Part shown: positions 20,208-31,549 of the stretch, piece by piece
How positions within the stretch are numbered: position 1 is the first letter of the stretch
How the letters are laid out: every line of letters starts with the position of its first letter
DNA from: Porphyra umbilicalis
Lineage: Eukaryota; Rhodophyta; Bangiophyceae; Bangiales; Bangiaceae
Direction: 5' to 3'
NCBI GenBank assembly: GCA_002049455.2
Contig: KV918804.1
Location: forward strand, 248,001 to 312,000
Length of the DNA: 64,000 nt
The notes under the pieces: model-generated
Databases searched by the model: none
Seen by the model: only the letters and a program-made list of their open reading frames with translations
What the model was told of the DNA's origin: nothing
Program-made: the position numbers and the translations under genes

Positions 20208-21274
20208 TGGCATTGCTAGCGCGGTGCCGGGGACGAACCATGTTGGTGCATCGATCGCGTGACCCTAGAGGGGTTGTCTTGGGTGCGGATTTGACGGTCG
20301 AGCGAGGACGTCCCGAGGGACCGTGCTTCCTGTTGTCTTTTTGGATTGCGGATCTTCCTCTCCTTCCCCGCTCAACGATGTCGCGTGGTAGATCGACATG
20401 CCTGGCAAGCATCAAGAGCAACCACGCCATCGGCGGGAGACGACGGCACGCTGGCGCGGCCAACCCGGGACCCGGGTCTTCGGCAGAGGGTCGGCCCCGG
20501 CCTGGCGGCGGTGGTACGGTGGTAGGTGAGTTGGACTCCCTACCCGAGGACCCCGGCCACACGCCGACCAACGGGACTCGTCCCCCCATCATCCGGAACG
20601 GGTGGCTGCGGGCACAGTGTGCCGCGATGGCCGCCAGGGGGCCTCCAACCAACCCCTGGAATCAAGGCTCGCCGGGCTATGGGACGTTGGCCACTTCCCA
20701 TTGGGATCCGGGTGACGTCAAGCGGTGCTTGGCCGGTGAGCTGTGTCGGTTGTGGCGATGGATCTGACATGTTCATCCCGACCGCGCTGCGGTACGATTG
20801 AGATGGCGTCCTCGGCGCTGGGCTACGATACTGTGCCGGATTGGCGACCCGGACGGCGGCGGTGCTCAGCGTTGGAGCGCTCTCCCGGGAATTCCCGGCG
20901 GGGTAATCGACGGAGGAGCGTGAGGCGGATGAAGACCAAGATTATTGGCGGGGTCGTCACCATTGGTGTCTTCCCCCGGCGTCGCCGGAACTGTGGGTGG
21001 GGCTTTGCTCGTGGCAGCCCACCCCGGTGATGACGCCCTGTCGAGCATCTCGGAGAACATCCGGCCCCACGCGGGGTACTTCGGCAGACAGCGCTACTAA
21101 GTTGCGACAAGGACCGGGCAAGATAAGACGCGACTAGTATCGCGCAACGCGAGATAGAGAGGAAGCAGATAATGGGGCGAGCGCAAGACACAAGAGTGGC
21201 CGCTGCGATAACGACGACGAGCCGTCGGGAACCTCAAAACCGACGGCGATGACGGCGCGTCGGCGGCATCGACG
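20208..21274 (+). other. Internal leader region of the LTR element
   Basis: Open frames such as the one starting at 20381 (MSRGRSTCLAS) might be a remnant of gag, but no zinc knuckle or other gag hallmark is present. I see no recognisable coding domain. Confidence 0.35.
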
Positions 21275-22919
21275 ACTGAGTCGTTGACAGCGACCGATCA
21301 AGGGCGTCGTCGACGCGATCGCATTCGGCGGCGCGACGGGCGGACATCTGCGTCGCTGTCCTCTTGCCCCGACCGAAGATCGAGCCGACGGATCCGGCAC
21401 CGCCGGCACACGTAGCAACGAGCCGTCCCTCTGGGGCGGGCGCTGATTCGTGACCAGCGCCCCGCCCCGGAGGCGGAGGACCAGCTCGGAGCGATGCATG
21501 CTCGCGGCGGCAAAGCCGCCACGGTCGGCTCCGTTGAGGAGGGGGAGGGGCGACGCCCGTGCCGGGCGTCGGTGCACGCGGCCCGTTCGTCCCCTGGTCG
21601 TGGGGACGACGGCGCGGGCACGGGCACGGCGACGGGTGACGCCCCTGAAAGGGATAGACGCGCGTTGGCAGCGCGGGGCATCCCCGGGGACGGACGGTCC
21701 TCGACGACGGCGGCGTTGCGGTTGCGGCGTCGACGACTGAGTCGCTGACGGCGACCGATCCAGGGCGTCTTTGACGCGATCGGATTTGGCGGCACGACGG
21801 GCGGACACCGGCGTCGCCGTCGCCTTCCCCCGACCCAAGATCGAGCCGACGGAACCGGCACCGCCGGCACGCGTGGCAACGAGCCGTCCCTCTGGGGCGG
21901 GCGCTGATTGGTGACCAGCGCCCCGCCCCGAAGGGCGCGATACGGCTCGCAGCGATGCGTGCTTGGGGCGGCGGAGCCACCACGGTCGGCCCCGTTGAGG
22001 AGGGGGAGGGGCGACGCCCGTGCCTGGCGTCGGCGCACGCGGCCCGTTCGTCCCCTGGTCGTGGGGACGACGGCGCGGGCACGGGCACGGCGACGGGTGA
22101 CGCCCCTGAAAGGGATAGACGCGCGTTGGCAGCGCGGGGCATCCCCGGGGACGGGCGGTCCTCGACGACGGCAGCGTTGCGGTTGCGGCGTCGACGACTG
22201 AGTCGCTGACGGCGACCGATCCAGGGCGTCGTCGACGCGATCGGATTTGGCGGCACGACGGGCGGTCATTGGCGTCGCTGTCGCCTTCCCCCGACCCAAG
22301 ATCGAGCCGACGGAACCGGCACCGCCGGCACGCGTGGCAACGAGCCGTCCCTCTGGGGCGGGCGCTGATTCGTGACCAGCGCCCCGCCCCGAAGGGCGCG
22401 ATACGGCTCGCAGCGATGCGTGCTTGGGGCGGCGGAGCCACCACGGTCGGCCGCGTTGAGGAGGGGGAGGGGCGACGCCCGTGCCTGGCGTCGGTGCACG
22501 CGGCCCGTTCGTCCCCTGGTCGTGGGGACGACGGCGCGGGCACGGGCACGGCGACGGGTGACGCCCCTGAAAGGGATAGACGCGCGTTGGCAGCGCGGGG
22601 CATCCCTGGCGTCGGACGGTCCTCGACGACGGCGGCGTTGCGGTTGCGGCGTCGACGACTGAGTCGCTGACGGCGACCGATCCAGGGCGTCTTTGACGCG
22701 ATCGGATTTGGCGGCGCGGCGGGCGGACATCGGCGTCGCCGTCCTCTTCCCCCAACCCGAGATCGAGCCGATGGATCCGGCACCGCCGGCACGCGTGGCA
22801 ACGAGCCGTCCCTCTGGGGCGGGCGCTGATTGGTGACCAGCGCCCCGCCCCGGAGGGGGAGGGCCAGCTCGGAGCGATGCATGCTCGCGGCGGCAATGCC
22901 GCGACGGTCGGCTAAAATG
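21275..22919. repeat. Tandem array of 461-bp units, about 3.6 copies
   Basis: GACTGAGTCG starts recur at 21275, 21736, 22197 and 22658, exactly 461 bp apart. Units share GCTGATT(C/G)GTGACCAGCGCC and CCCCTGAAAGGGATAGACGC. Units differ by scattered substitutions. Confidence 0.9.
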
Positions 22920-23099
22920 CGAAGGGGACGGGGGGCGACGCCCATGACGGTCGTCGACACACTCGATTGGTCCGCCCTGCGCCGTGGGACGGAGACCGAG
23001 TCGGGGCGGCGTCGACGCGGCCAGATGTGGTGAAACCACGGTCGACCCAGCGGCGCAGGACCGCGCCCTCAAGAAAGAAGCGACACCCTCGCAGCGGGT

Positions 23100-26000
23100 G
23101 CGCGCAGCGCGTCCTCGTCTGCCCCCGTCGTCGTCGGCGGGCGCGGTGACGCCGACGGGGGGAGGTCTTCCCGTCGTCCGATTCGCGGTGCGACGACGGC
23201 GGCGCGGGCTCCGCGAGGCACGCTTCCCCCCTGGCGTAGGGGGAAGTCGGGGGCAGCAACGCCCTCGGCGTGGGGGCGCGCCGCCCCTGGCGGGCGGCGG
23301 CGGCGGCGGCAACGACGGGGTGCTTCCGCCGGCGCGGCGCTGGGGCGCGGCGGCGCCGTTGCAAGATTTTCGGTCCTCTGCGGCGGCGCCGCCGGATCAA
23401 GCGCGGCCCAATCAGCGGCCGTCTTGCCGACGGCGCGCGACGCGCGTCTTCGTCTGCCCCCGTCGTCGTCGGCGGGCGCGGTGACGCCGACGGGGGGCGG
23501 TCTTCCCGTCGTCCGATTCGCGGTGCGACGACGGCGGCGCGGGCTCCGCGAGGCACGCTTCCCCCCTGGCGTAGGGGGAAGTCGGGGGCAGCAACGCCCT
23601 CGGCGTGGGGGCGCGCCGCCCCTGGCGGGCGGCGGCGGCGGCGGCAACGACGGGGTGCTTCCGCCGGCGCGGCGCTGGGGCGCGGCGGCGCCGTTGCAAG
23701 ATTTTCGGTCCTCTGCGGCGGCGCCGCCGGATCAAGCTCGGCCCAATCAGCGGCCGTCTTGCCGACGGCGCGCGACGCGCGTCTTCGTCTGCCCCCGTCG
23801 TCGTCGGCGGGCGCGGTGACGCCGACGGGGGGAGGTCTTCCCGTCGTCCGAGTCGCGGTGCGACGACGGCGGCGCGGGCTCCGCGAGGCACGCTTCCCCC
23901 CTGGCGTAGGGGGAAGTCGGGGGCAGCAACGCCCTCGGCGTGGGGGCGCGCCGCCCCTGGCGGGCGGCGGCGGCGGCGGCAACGACGGGGTGCTTCCGCC
24001 GGCGCGGCGCTGGGGCGCGGCGGCGCCGTTGCAAGATTTTCGGTCCTCTGCGGCGGCGCCGCCGGATCAAGCGCGGCCCAATCAGCGGCCGTCTTGCCGA
24101 CGGCGCGCGACGCGCGTCTTCGTCTGCCCCCGTCGTCGTCGGCGGGCGCGGTGACGCCGACGGGGGGAGGTCTTCCCGTCGTCTGATTCGCGGTGCGACG
24201 ACGGCGGCGCGGGCTCCGCGAGGCACGCTTCCCCCCTGGCGTAGGGGGAAGTCGGGGGCAGCAACGCCCTCGGCGTGGGGGCGCGCCGCCCCTGGCGGGC
24301 GGCGGCGGCGGCGGCAACGACGGGGTACTTCCGCCGGCGCGGCGCTGGGGCGCGGCGGCGCCGTTGCAAGATTTTCGGTCCTCTGCGGCGGCGCCGCCGG
24401 ATCAAGCTCGGCCCAATCAGCGGCCGTCTTGCCGACGGCGCGCGACGCGCGTCTTCGTCTGCCCCCGTCGTCGTCGGCGGGCGCGGTGACGCCGACGGGG
24501 GGAGGTCTTCCCGTCGTCCGAGTCGCGGTGCGACGACGGCGGCGCGGGCTCCGCGAGGCACGCTTCCCCCCTGGCGTAGGGGGAAGTCGGGGGCAGCAAC
24601 GCCCTCGGCGTGGGGGCGCGCCGCCCCTGGCGGGCGGCGGCGGCGGCGGCAACGACGGGGTGCTTCCGCCGGCGCGGCGCTGGGGCGCGGCGGCGCCGTT
24701 GCAAGATTTTCGGTCCTCTGCGGCGGCGCCGCCGGATCAAGCGCGGCCCAATCAGCGGCCGTCTTGCCGACGGCGCGCGACGCGCGTCTTCGTCTGCCCC
24801 CGTCGTCGTCGGCGGGCGCGGTGACGCCGACGGGGGGAGGTCTTCCCGTCGTCCGATTCGCGGTGCGACGACGGCGGCGCGGGCTCCGCGAGGCACGCTT
24901 CCCCCCTGGCGTAGGGGGAAGTCGGGGGCAGCAACGCCCTCGGCGTGGGGGCGCGCCGCCCCTGGCGGGCGGCGGCGGCGGCGGCAACGACGGGGTACTT
25001 CCGCCGGCGCGGCGCTGGGGCGCGGCGGCGCCGTTGCAAGATTTTCGGTCCTCTGCGGCGGCGCCGCCGGATCAAGCTCGGCCCAATCAGCGGCCGTCTT
25101 GCCGACGGCGCGCGACGCGCGTCTTCGTCTGCCCCCGTCGTCGTCGGCGGGCGCGGTGACGCCGACGGGGGGAGGTCTTCCCGTCGTCCGAGTCGCGGTG
25201 CGACGACGGCGGCGCGGGCTCCGCGAGGCACGCTTCCCCCCTGGCGTAGGGGGAAGTCGGGGGCAGCAACGCCCTCGGCGTGGGGGCGCGCCGCCCCTGG
25301 CGGGCGGCGGCGGCGGCGGCAACGACGGGGTGCTTCCGCCGGCGCGGCGCTGGGGCGCGGCGGCGCCGTTGCAAGATTTTCGGTCCTCTGCGGCGGCGCC
25401 GCCGGATCAAGCGCGGCCCAATCAGCGGCCGTCTTGCCGACGGCGCGCGACGCGCGTCTTCGTCTGCCCCCGTCGTCGTCGGCGGGCGCGGTGACGCCGA
25501 CGGGGGGAGGTCTTCCCGTCGTCCGATTCGCGGTGCGACGACGGCGGCGCGGGCTCCGCGAGGCACGCTTCCCCCCTGGCGTAGGGGGAAGTCGGGGGCA
25601 GCAACGCCCTCGGCGTGGGGGCGCGCCGCCCCTGGCGGGCGGCGGCGGCGGCGGCAACGACGGGGTACTTCCGCCGGCGCGGCGCTGGGGCGCGGCGGCG
25701 CCGTTGCAAGATTTTCGGTCCTCTGCGGCGGCGCCGCCGGATCAAGCTCGGCCCAATCAGCGGCCGTCTTGCCGACGGCGCGCGACGCGCGTCTTCGTCT
25801 GCCCCCGTCGTCGTCGGCGGGCGCGGTGACGCCGACGGGGGGAGGTCTTCCCGTCGTCCGAGTCGCGGTGCGACGACGGCGGCGCGGGCTCCGCGAGGCA
25901 CGCTTCCCCCCTGGCGTAGGGGGAAGTCGGGGGCAGCAACGCCCTCGGCGTGGGGGCGCGCCGCCCCTGGCGGGCGGCGGCGGCGGCGGCAACGACGGGG

Positions 26001-27486
26001 TGCTTCCGCCGGCGCGGCGCTGGGGCGCGGCGGCGCCGTTGCAAGATTTTCGGTCCTCTGCGGCGGCGCCGCCGGATCAAGCGCGGCCCAATCAGCGGCC
26101 GTCTTGCCGACGGCGCGCGACGCGCGTCTTCGTCTGCCCCCGTCGTCGTCGGCGGGCGCGGTGACGCCGACGGGGGGAGGTCTTCCCGTCGTCCGATTCG
26201 CGGTGCGACGACGGCGGCGCGGGCTCCGCGAGGCACGCTTCCCCCCTGGCGTAGGGGGAAGTCGGGGGCAGCAACGCCCTCGGCATGGGGGCGCGCCGCC
26301 CCTGGCGGGCGGCGGCGGCGGCGGCAACGACGGGGTACTTCCGCCGGCGCGGCGCTGGGGCGCGGCGGCGCCGTTGCAAGATTTTCGGTCCTCTGCGGCG
26401 GCGCCGCCGGATCAAGCTCGGCCCAATCAGCGACCGTCTTGCCGACGGCGCGCGACGCGCGTCTTCGTCTGCCCCCGTCGTCGTCGGCGGGCGCGGTGAC
26501 GCCGACGGGGGGAGGTCTTCCCGTCGTCCGAGTCGCGGTGCGACGACGGCGGCGCGGGCTCCGCGAGGCACGCTTCCCCCCTGGCGTAGGGGGAAGTCGG
26601 GGGCAGCAACGCCCTCGGCGTGGGGGCGCGCCGCCCCTGGCGGGCGGCGGCGGCGGCGGCAACGACGGGGTGCTTCCGCCGGCGCGGCGCTGGGGCGCGG
26701 CGGCGCCGTTGCAAGATTTTCGGTCCTCTGCGGCGGCGCCGCCGGATCAAGCGCGGCCCAATCAGCGGCCGTCTTGCCGACGGCGCGCGACGCGCGTCTT
26801 CGTCTGCCCCCGTCGTCGTCGGCGGGCGCGGTGACGCCGACGGGGGGAGGTCTTCCCGTCGTCCGATTCGCGGTGCGACGACGGCGGCGCGGGCTCCGCG
26901 AGGCACGCTTCCCCCCTGGCGTAGGGGGAAGTCGGGGGCAGCAACGCCCTCGGCGTGGGGGCGCGCCGCCCCTGGCGGGCGGCGGCGGCGGCGGCAACGA
27001 CGGGGTGCTTCCGCCGGCGCGGCGCTGGGGCGCGGCGGCGCCGTTGCAAGATTTTCGGTCCTCTGCGGCGGCGCCGCCGGATCAAGCTCGGCCCAATCAG
27101 CGGCCGTCTTGCCGACGGCGCGCGACGCGCGTCTTCGTCTGCCCCCGTCGTCGTCGGCGGGCGCGGTGACGCCGACGGGGGGAGGTCTTCCCGTCGTCCG
27201 AGTCGCGGTGCGACGACGGCGGCGCGGGCTCCGCGAGGCACGCTTCCCCCCTGGCGTAGGGGGAAGTCGGGGGCAGCAACGCCCTCGGCGTGGGGGCGCG
27301 CCGCCCCTGGCGGGCGGCGGCGGCGGCGGCAACGACGGGGTGCTTCCGCCGGCGCGGCGCTGGGGCGCGGCGGCGCCGTTGCAAGATTTTCGGTCCTCTG
27401 CGGCGGCGCCGCCGGATCAAGCGCGGCCCAATCAGCGGCCGTCTTGCCGACGGCGCGCGACGCGCGTCTTCGTCTGCCCCCGTCGC
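23100..27486. repeat. Tandem array of 335-bp units, 13 copies, alternating in two types
   Basis: The segment GGCGTGGGGGCGCGCCGCCC recurs every 335 bp from 23264 to 27284. Units alternate between a GCGCGGCCCAATC type and a GCTCGGCCCAATC type, so the higher-order period is 670 bp. Both strands are free of stops over long distances, which creates overlapping frames of about 294 and 301 codons; these are by-products of the repeat and are not called as genes. Confidence 0.93.
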
Positions 27487-27702
27487 CGTGGGTGGGCGAT
27501 GTTCACCTATCTCGCCGGGGGCCTTCCTGTTGTTGGTTTCGGATGCCGTTGGGCGGGTCGGGTACGTGACGGCATGGCCTTCCCTTCTGGGCTAGGGGGA
27601 TCTCGGAGGCCACCCCGACTTCGGCGGTTCTCTTGTTCCCCTGTCTTGCGCGTCGATGCGCTGTCGACGGTCTCCGTCGTGCGGCGAGGACGCCGCAGTC
27701 TC

Positions 27703-27714
27703 AGATGGGGGAGA
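27703..27714 (+). other. Polypurine tract
   Basis: AGATGGGGGAGA immediately precedes the TG of the 3' LTR, the expected position and composition for plus-strand priming. Confidence 0.75.
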
Positions 27715-28187
27715 TGTAGTACTACGCCAGAGGCGTTGTACTCGTGGCTGTGGGCGCTGGTGCTCGGAAGCCGGGTGGTCGGTGGTGTGTCGCCTTTGTG
27801 GCGTGCCACTGCGGCGTGTGAGCGCCTGCGGCGCACGTGTCTGGGTGAGCTCGTCCGATTGTCCGGTGCTGACAGCGGGGCGTGTCAATCCAGATTGGGT
27901 AGTGTTATGCATTGGAGGGAATTATCTGCATCGTAGGTATTTGGCAGCGCGGGACCGGGCCAACTAGTGGCCCCGGTCCCCGCGCAGCGGTTTCCGCCCT
28001 TTAAGGACGAAGGGCGACGACGGTGGGAGGCACCGTCGTCGCCGGCAAGTAAACCGTGCCTGTTTGTCTTGGCGTTTCGGTCGGCCTGACTTCCTGGACC
28101 TCGAGTCCCATAGCGGGTGACGCACGAGCGGCTAGGACGGCCGGTACTTCCCTCCTCTCCGAGGTGATCGCGATTCATTGTACTACA
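27715..28187 (+). repeat. 3' LTR (473 bp)
   Basis: Same length and, as far as compared, same sequence as the 5' LTR. It is followed directly by the duplicated target ATTTC. Confidence 0.92.
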
Positions 28188-30415
28188 ATTTCCGCAGCCT
28201 CATCCGATACAGCTCGCAAGGAGTTGCGATCGTCACCGTGCCGAGCGGTCAGGCGTGCCTCCATCTCTAGAGGAAGAATGCGGGCCTTCAACCAGCAGTG
28301 CGCGATGGTGGCTGGCTCCATGTCCTGCCACTCCTCCTTAACAAGCTCGGCCACGTCCTGCAAGTGAGCCTCCCCACCATCACGCACGCTCCGCACCGGG
28401 CGTGGCTCGGCAGCGCGCCGTCGACGGGCGCGCCGTCGCGGACCAGCACTTGCGAGACCCTCTATACGGGGGGCCTCCACCCACACATTGGGCAGCCGAA
28501 GCGGAAGATTCGCTGGCACGCTGGGTACAACGGGGGCCACGTACGCACGTGGCTCGCCCGTTGGACCTGGGGCGGCCGGCGCCACAGCGTAGGCGCCAAA
28601 GAGCCCGGCTGAAGCGGACGCCTGCCTGGCCGCAGCAGCGAGTGGGATGGGCGCCGCCGCACCAACAGCGCGTGCAGGCAACCGGGGCGGATCGCCCATG
28701 GCCCAATCATCCCTCGCCGGCGCTCTCGCGCCGGACTCCACCATAGTGGTGCCCGCCGCCGCGGCCACTGATGAAGATTGCACAGGTCTGGCGCCCCCCA
28801 ATACCGAGGCAATGTTGGCCTCACCGCCTTCCTCACAATGTGGCTGAAATCTCACAGTCACACCGCGACCGGCGCTCTCCCCCGTCGCTGTCCTGTGGCT
28901 CGGCGGTCCCGTTAGGCCCCACCCATCGACCCGACCGTCAGTCGCGCTCTTGGTGGGTCGCGACGCCTCCATCACAACCCCTTCTGGAGCGCGGTTGGTC
29001 ACGCCGGTACCCGTCGCGGGTGCCTCCTCCGCCGAAGGGCCACCACTGGATGCGCTCTGCCGTCTTCGAGCGTCAGCCAATTGTGTGACCCGAGTGCGTT
29101 CAAACGCCTCAACCACCAAAGCCAGCAGCCGCCATTTGTACCTGCGCTTTAGCGCCGCGATGATGCCGGCGTCTAGGGGCTGGTGGACGGAGGTAACGTT
29201 AGGCGGTAGAGGTATGGTAGCAACCTGAGGGTGCTCCAGCTTCGAGTGTGCGCCGCAGTTGTCCACGACCAGCGTCACAGGTAGCGACGTCCGCGCCCGC
29301 ACGGCAGGCACGAAAACCGTGGTGAACCATTTTTCGTAGACGTCGGCATCCATCCACGCCGACTTTTGGTTGAAGTAAGGTAGAGGGAACGCCGCCCGCG
29401 GGGGTTTGAAGCATACTGGAACTTGAGCAGTGCCAATAATAACCACAGGGATCTTGTGGGTGCCTGTTGCATTGCATGCCAAAACCAGCGTCACGCGGTC
29501 CTTGGCTTTCATAGCCTTGGTCCCACGAACGCGCCGCCGCCGCCTAGCGGTCACGTACGCGCAGTTTGGGAGACACCGGAAAAAGAGACCAGTTTCATCC
29601 ATATTGTAGATTTGGTCGTGCTCATAGGCAGACAGGTCCGCCCGTATTTGCGCCATCCGCTCTTGTGCCGCCGCCACATCAGTGGCCGCCGACCCGCCCG
29701 TGCCCCAAAGTGACGTGTTGACCAGGTTGTGCCTTGCCGCCCACCGCCGCACAAAGCCCGTCGACGCCGCAAAGCCGGATACGCCCAGCCGCTCCCCAAT
29801 CTCGCGAGCCCGCTGCTGCAAAACCGCCATCGTCAACGGCAGAGTGTCTGGCCCCAGGCCGTTCACTATCTCGTACCAACGACGCAACTCGCGGTCCGCG
29901 TCCGCCATTGTTGACCACCGCACCCGTAGGGAGTCCAGCGGCTCCCCGCTTGCGGCACGGCCTTGTTGCTACATTCTCGACTTGACCGAGAACACCGCCC
30001 GCACAGCGGCCACCGATGTAGGTTTGGGGAAAACGTTTACCAAATCTTGCGTCTTGTCAAACATCCCCGTGTCCTTGAGACGAATATTCTCCAGCTTGTC
30101 CCCGAGTGTTAGTGGCTGGCGCTTCTTCCTGACGCCCGTGTGGCCCTCCGCCACGCGTGCCGTGCCGCGTGCGGCAGATCTAGGGGGTGTGCTGGTAGCA
30201 GGAGCGGCGCACTCCAAGTGAGCTACAGCGGCGGCAGATGCCGCCGCTGCCGCCACACCAACGGCATGCCGAGTCCCCGGCGACGCCAGCGGGTACACGT
30301 GCTGTACAGAAGCGTCTGCTGCGGCAGCAGCGACGCGTCGTACTGTTGAGGTTGACGAGGTGGCACGTCCGGCGGGAGGTGTGGATGAGGGGGGGCGCCG
30401 GCGGCGGGGCGCCAT
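28188..30415 (-). pseudogene. Tigger/pogo transposase (DDD), interrupted by TAG and truncated by the LTR element
   Basis: The start region is Ala/Arg-rich and leads into RKKRQPLTLGDKLENIRLKD, a CENP-B/Psq-type helix-turn-helix. An in-frame TAG at 29969-29971 (codon 149) follows. The frame continues with a second HTH-like region (LQQRAREIGERLGV, FVRRWAARHNL) and the DDE_1 catalytic core: YNMDETGLFF, LVVDNCGAHS and NVTSVHQPLDAGIIAALKRRY. The three aspartates are at codons 273, 385 and 415, the last two 30 apart as in pogo-like enzymes. The remainder is low-complexity. The frame runs into the 3' LTR and stops there; the true end is at 19497-19712. The enzyme would cut and paste DNA at TA sites, but this copy is dead unless TAG is read through and the insertion lost. 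Confidence 0.88.
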
Positions 30416-30737
30416 CGTCGCTAGGCAGCGACTGCGTCGACGGGCGCGACCGTGACGATGACCGGGACAATGGTGGTCACCGGGATGGGGACCTAGGTTT
30501 CAGAAAATGCGGGCAGCGTCGGGAGATCTCGGCTCTGGAAGCGTTCCAGCTACGGCGGTGCCGGCGTGATCTGGAGGTTGACATTGACACCAGCGTTTAG
30601 TTGTCAATGAAATTGACGTTAGTTGAAAAATCATTGATAGTCGATCGACCGGAATACCGACGTCGATCATAGCATGTGATCGGGGCCGATTCCGGCCGAG
30701 CACCTTGTGATCGGAGCCGATTCCGGTCGACCGCCGC

Positions 30738-30752
30738 TCGCTTATATAGCAG
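30738..30752 (-). promoter_or_regulatory. Possible TATA box of the Tigger transposase
   Basis: The minus strand reads GCTATATAAGC here, about 330 bp upstream of the transposase start and within the right subterminal region. Confidence 0.45.
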
Positions 30753-30794
30753 GTGCTATACAACCGGGTGCTGTATGATCGATCGATGACTGTA

Positions 30795-31340
30795 TCAATG
30801 GCGCCGAGGAGACGCGGCGGGGGAAGGGCGCCGCACGTGTGCGAGAAGAGCGATCGGGCGACTGTCCTTCGCATTTCGGAAGACCGGGCATCGAAGGCCA
30901 ACGGATGCCAGAGATTGGCGGAAACAGCCATGTAAGCTACTCATGGACTGCTACGTGGCTGCGGTCACCTCGGTCGGTACCGGTTTTTGACGTGGGTCGA
31001 AGGGCCTCCTTAGCGATATATGGGATGGAAATGTGGGTCCAAGGCTTAACGTGGCGTGAAACGTGTCCCCGACCCACGCCGTCGACCCACATTTGACATG
31101 CCGAAGGTCTCTAATCAGGACAGTTTTTCGGTGTTCTTTTGGGCTGCCTCGTTTACCGACGAAGGGCCGCGCGGTAGCTGCGCGGGGGCGGGCGTGCCGC
31201 ACGAACGGGCGGCGCCGCCCGGCTGCCCCCACCCGTCACGGTCGGCGGTCGGTGCCTGTGGCTTCGCTCGTAGGGGAGCGCCACGGCGCCACGCGGCGCC
31301 GCCTTCGAGCCTGGCGGGTCGCGCCGCCGGCGGCTCTTCG
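30795..31340. other. Stretch between Tigger element and 1.26-kb repeat, no gene seen
   Basis: Mixed sequence, becoming strongly GC-rich from about 31150. No supported coding region. Confidence 0.4.
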
Positions 31341-31549
31341 CTGCAGGCGGCAGCTTAACAGAAAGCCGAACAGATGGCCATATGTTGGGGCTGTCTGTTT
31401 GGTAACAGACGCCGAACAGACGCCGTTCTGTTCTGCGCCGCTGTTGGTATGTCTCATGGGTCACTGCCAGGATCTGGTTCGTGTAACGGCTCTCATCATG
31501 ATGCGCAGTGAGCTTTTGAATACCTAAGAGCACAGCCAACAACGCTGCA

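Larger units (their letters stand above)
19713..28187 (+). mobile_element. Complete non-autonomous LTR retrotransposon (LARD-like), 8,475 bp
   Basis: Two 473-bp LTRs (19713-20185 and 27715-28187) begin TGTAGTAC and end GTACTACA, and ATTTC is duplicated on both sides. A tRNA primer-binding site follows the 5' LTR and a purine tract precedes the 3' LTR. The 7.5-kb interior encodes no protease, reverse transcriptase, RNase H or integrase that I can find. It is mostly two tandem arrays (461-bp and 335-bp units). The element must have been moved by enzymes from another copy, which makes it a large retrotransposon derivative. The LTRs look identical wherever compared, so the insertion is recent. 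It lies in the coding region of a Tigger transposase. Confidence 0.92.
17922..30792 (-). mobile_element. pogo/Tigger DNA transposon split by an LTR element
   Basis: The left end reads CAGTCATTGCTCGGTT after TA. The right end, read inward on the minus strand, is CAGTCATCGATCGATC after TA (30793-30794). The ends agree at most positions with each other and with the MITE at 16736. Inside lies one minus-strand DDD transposase, broken by a TAG codon and by the LTR element. Without the LTR element the length would be about 4.4 kb. The right subterminal region has a direct repeat (TGTGATCGG then GCCGATTCCGG, near 30676 and 30707). The transposase identity is firm; the exact ends are inferred from short imperfect repeats. 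Confidence 0.55.

Noticed and set aside
23264..27486. Repeated open frames of about 294 (plus) and 301 (minus) codons
   Set aside because: They follow from the stop-free 335-bp tandem unit on both strands. The frame drifts because 335 is not divisible by three, and no domain is present.
23100..27486. CRISPR-like or clustered repeat array
   Set aside because: Units are contiguous 335-bp tandem repeats with no unique spacers, in a eukaryotic context.
19713..28187. gag-pol polyprotein in the LTR element
   Set aside because: I find no protease DTG/DSG, reverse transcriptase YxDD, RNase H or integrase motif in any frame of the interior.
30676..30729. GATCGG...CCGATTCCGG repeats as a host regulatory site
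   Set aside because: They lie inside the proposed Tigger right end, so a transposase-binding role is more likely; too little evidence to call either.
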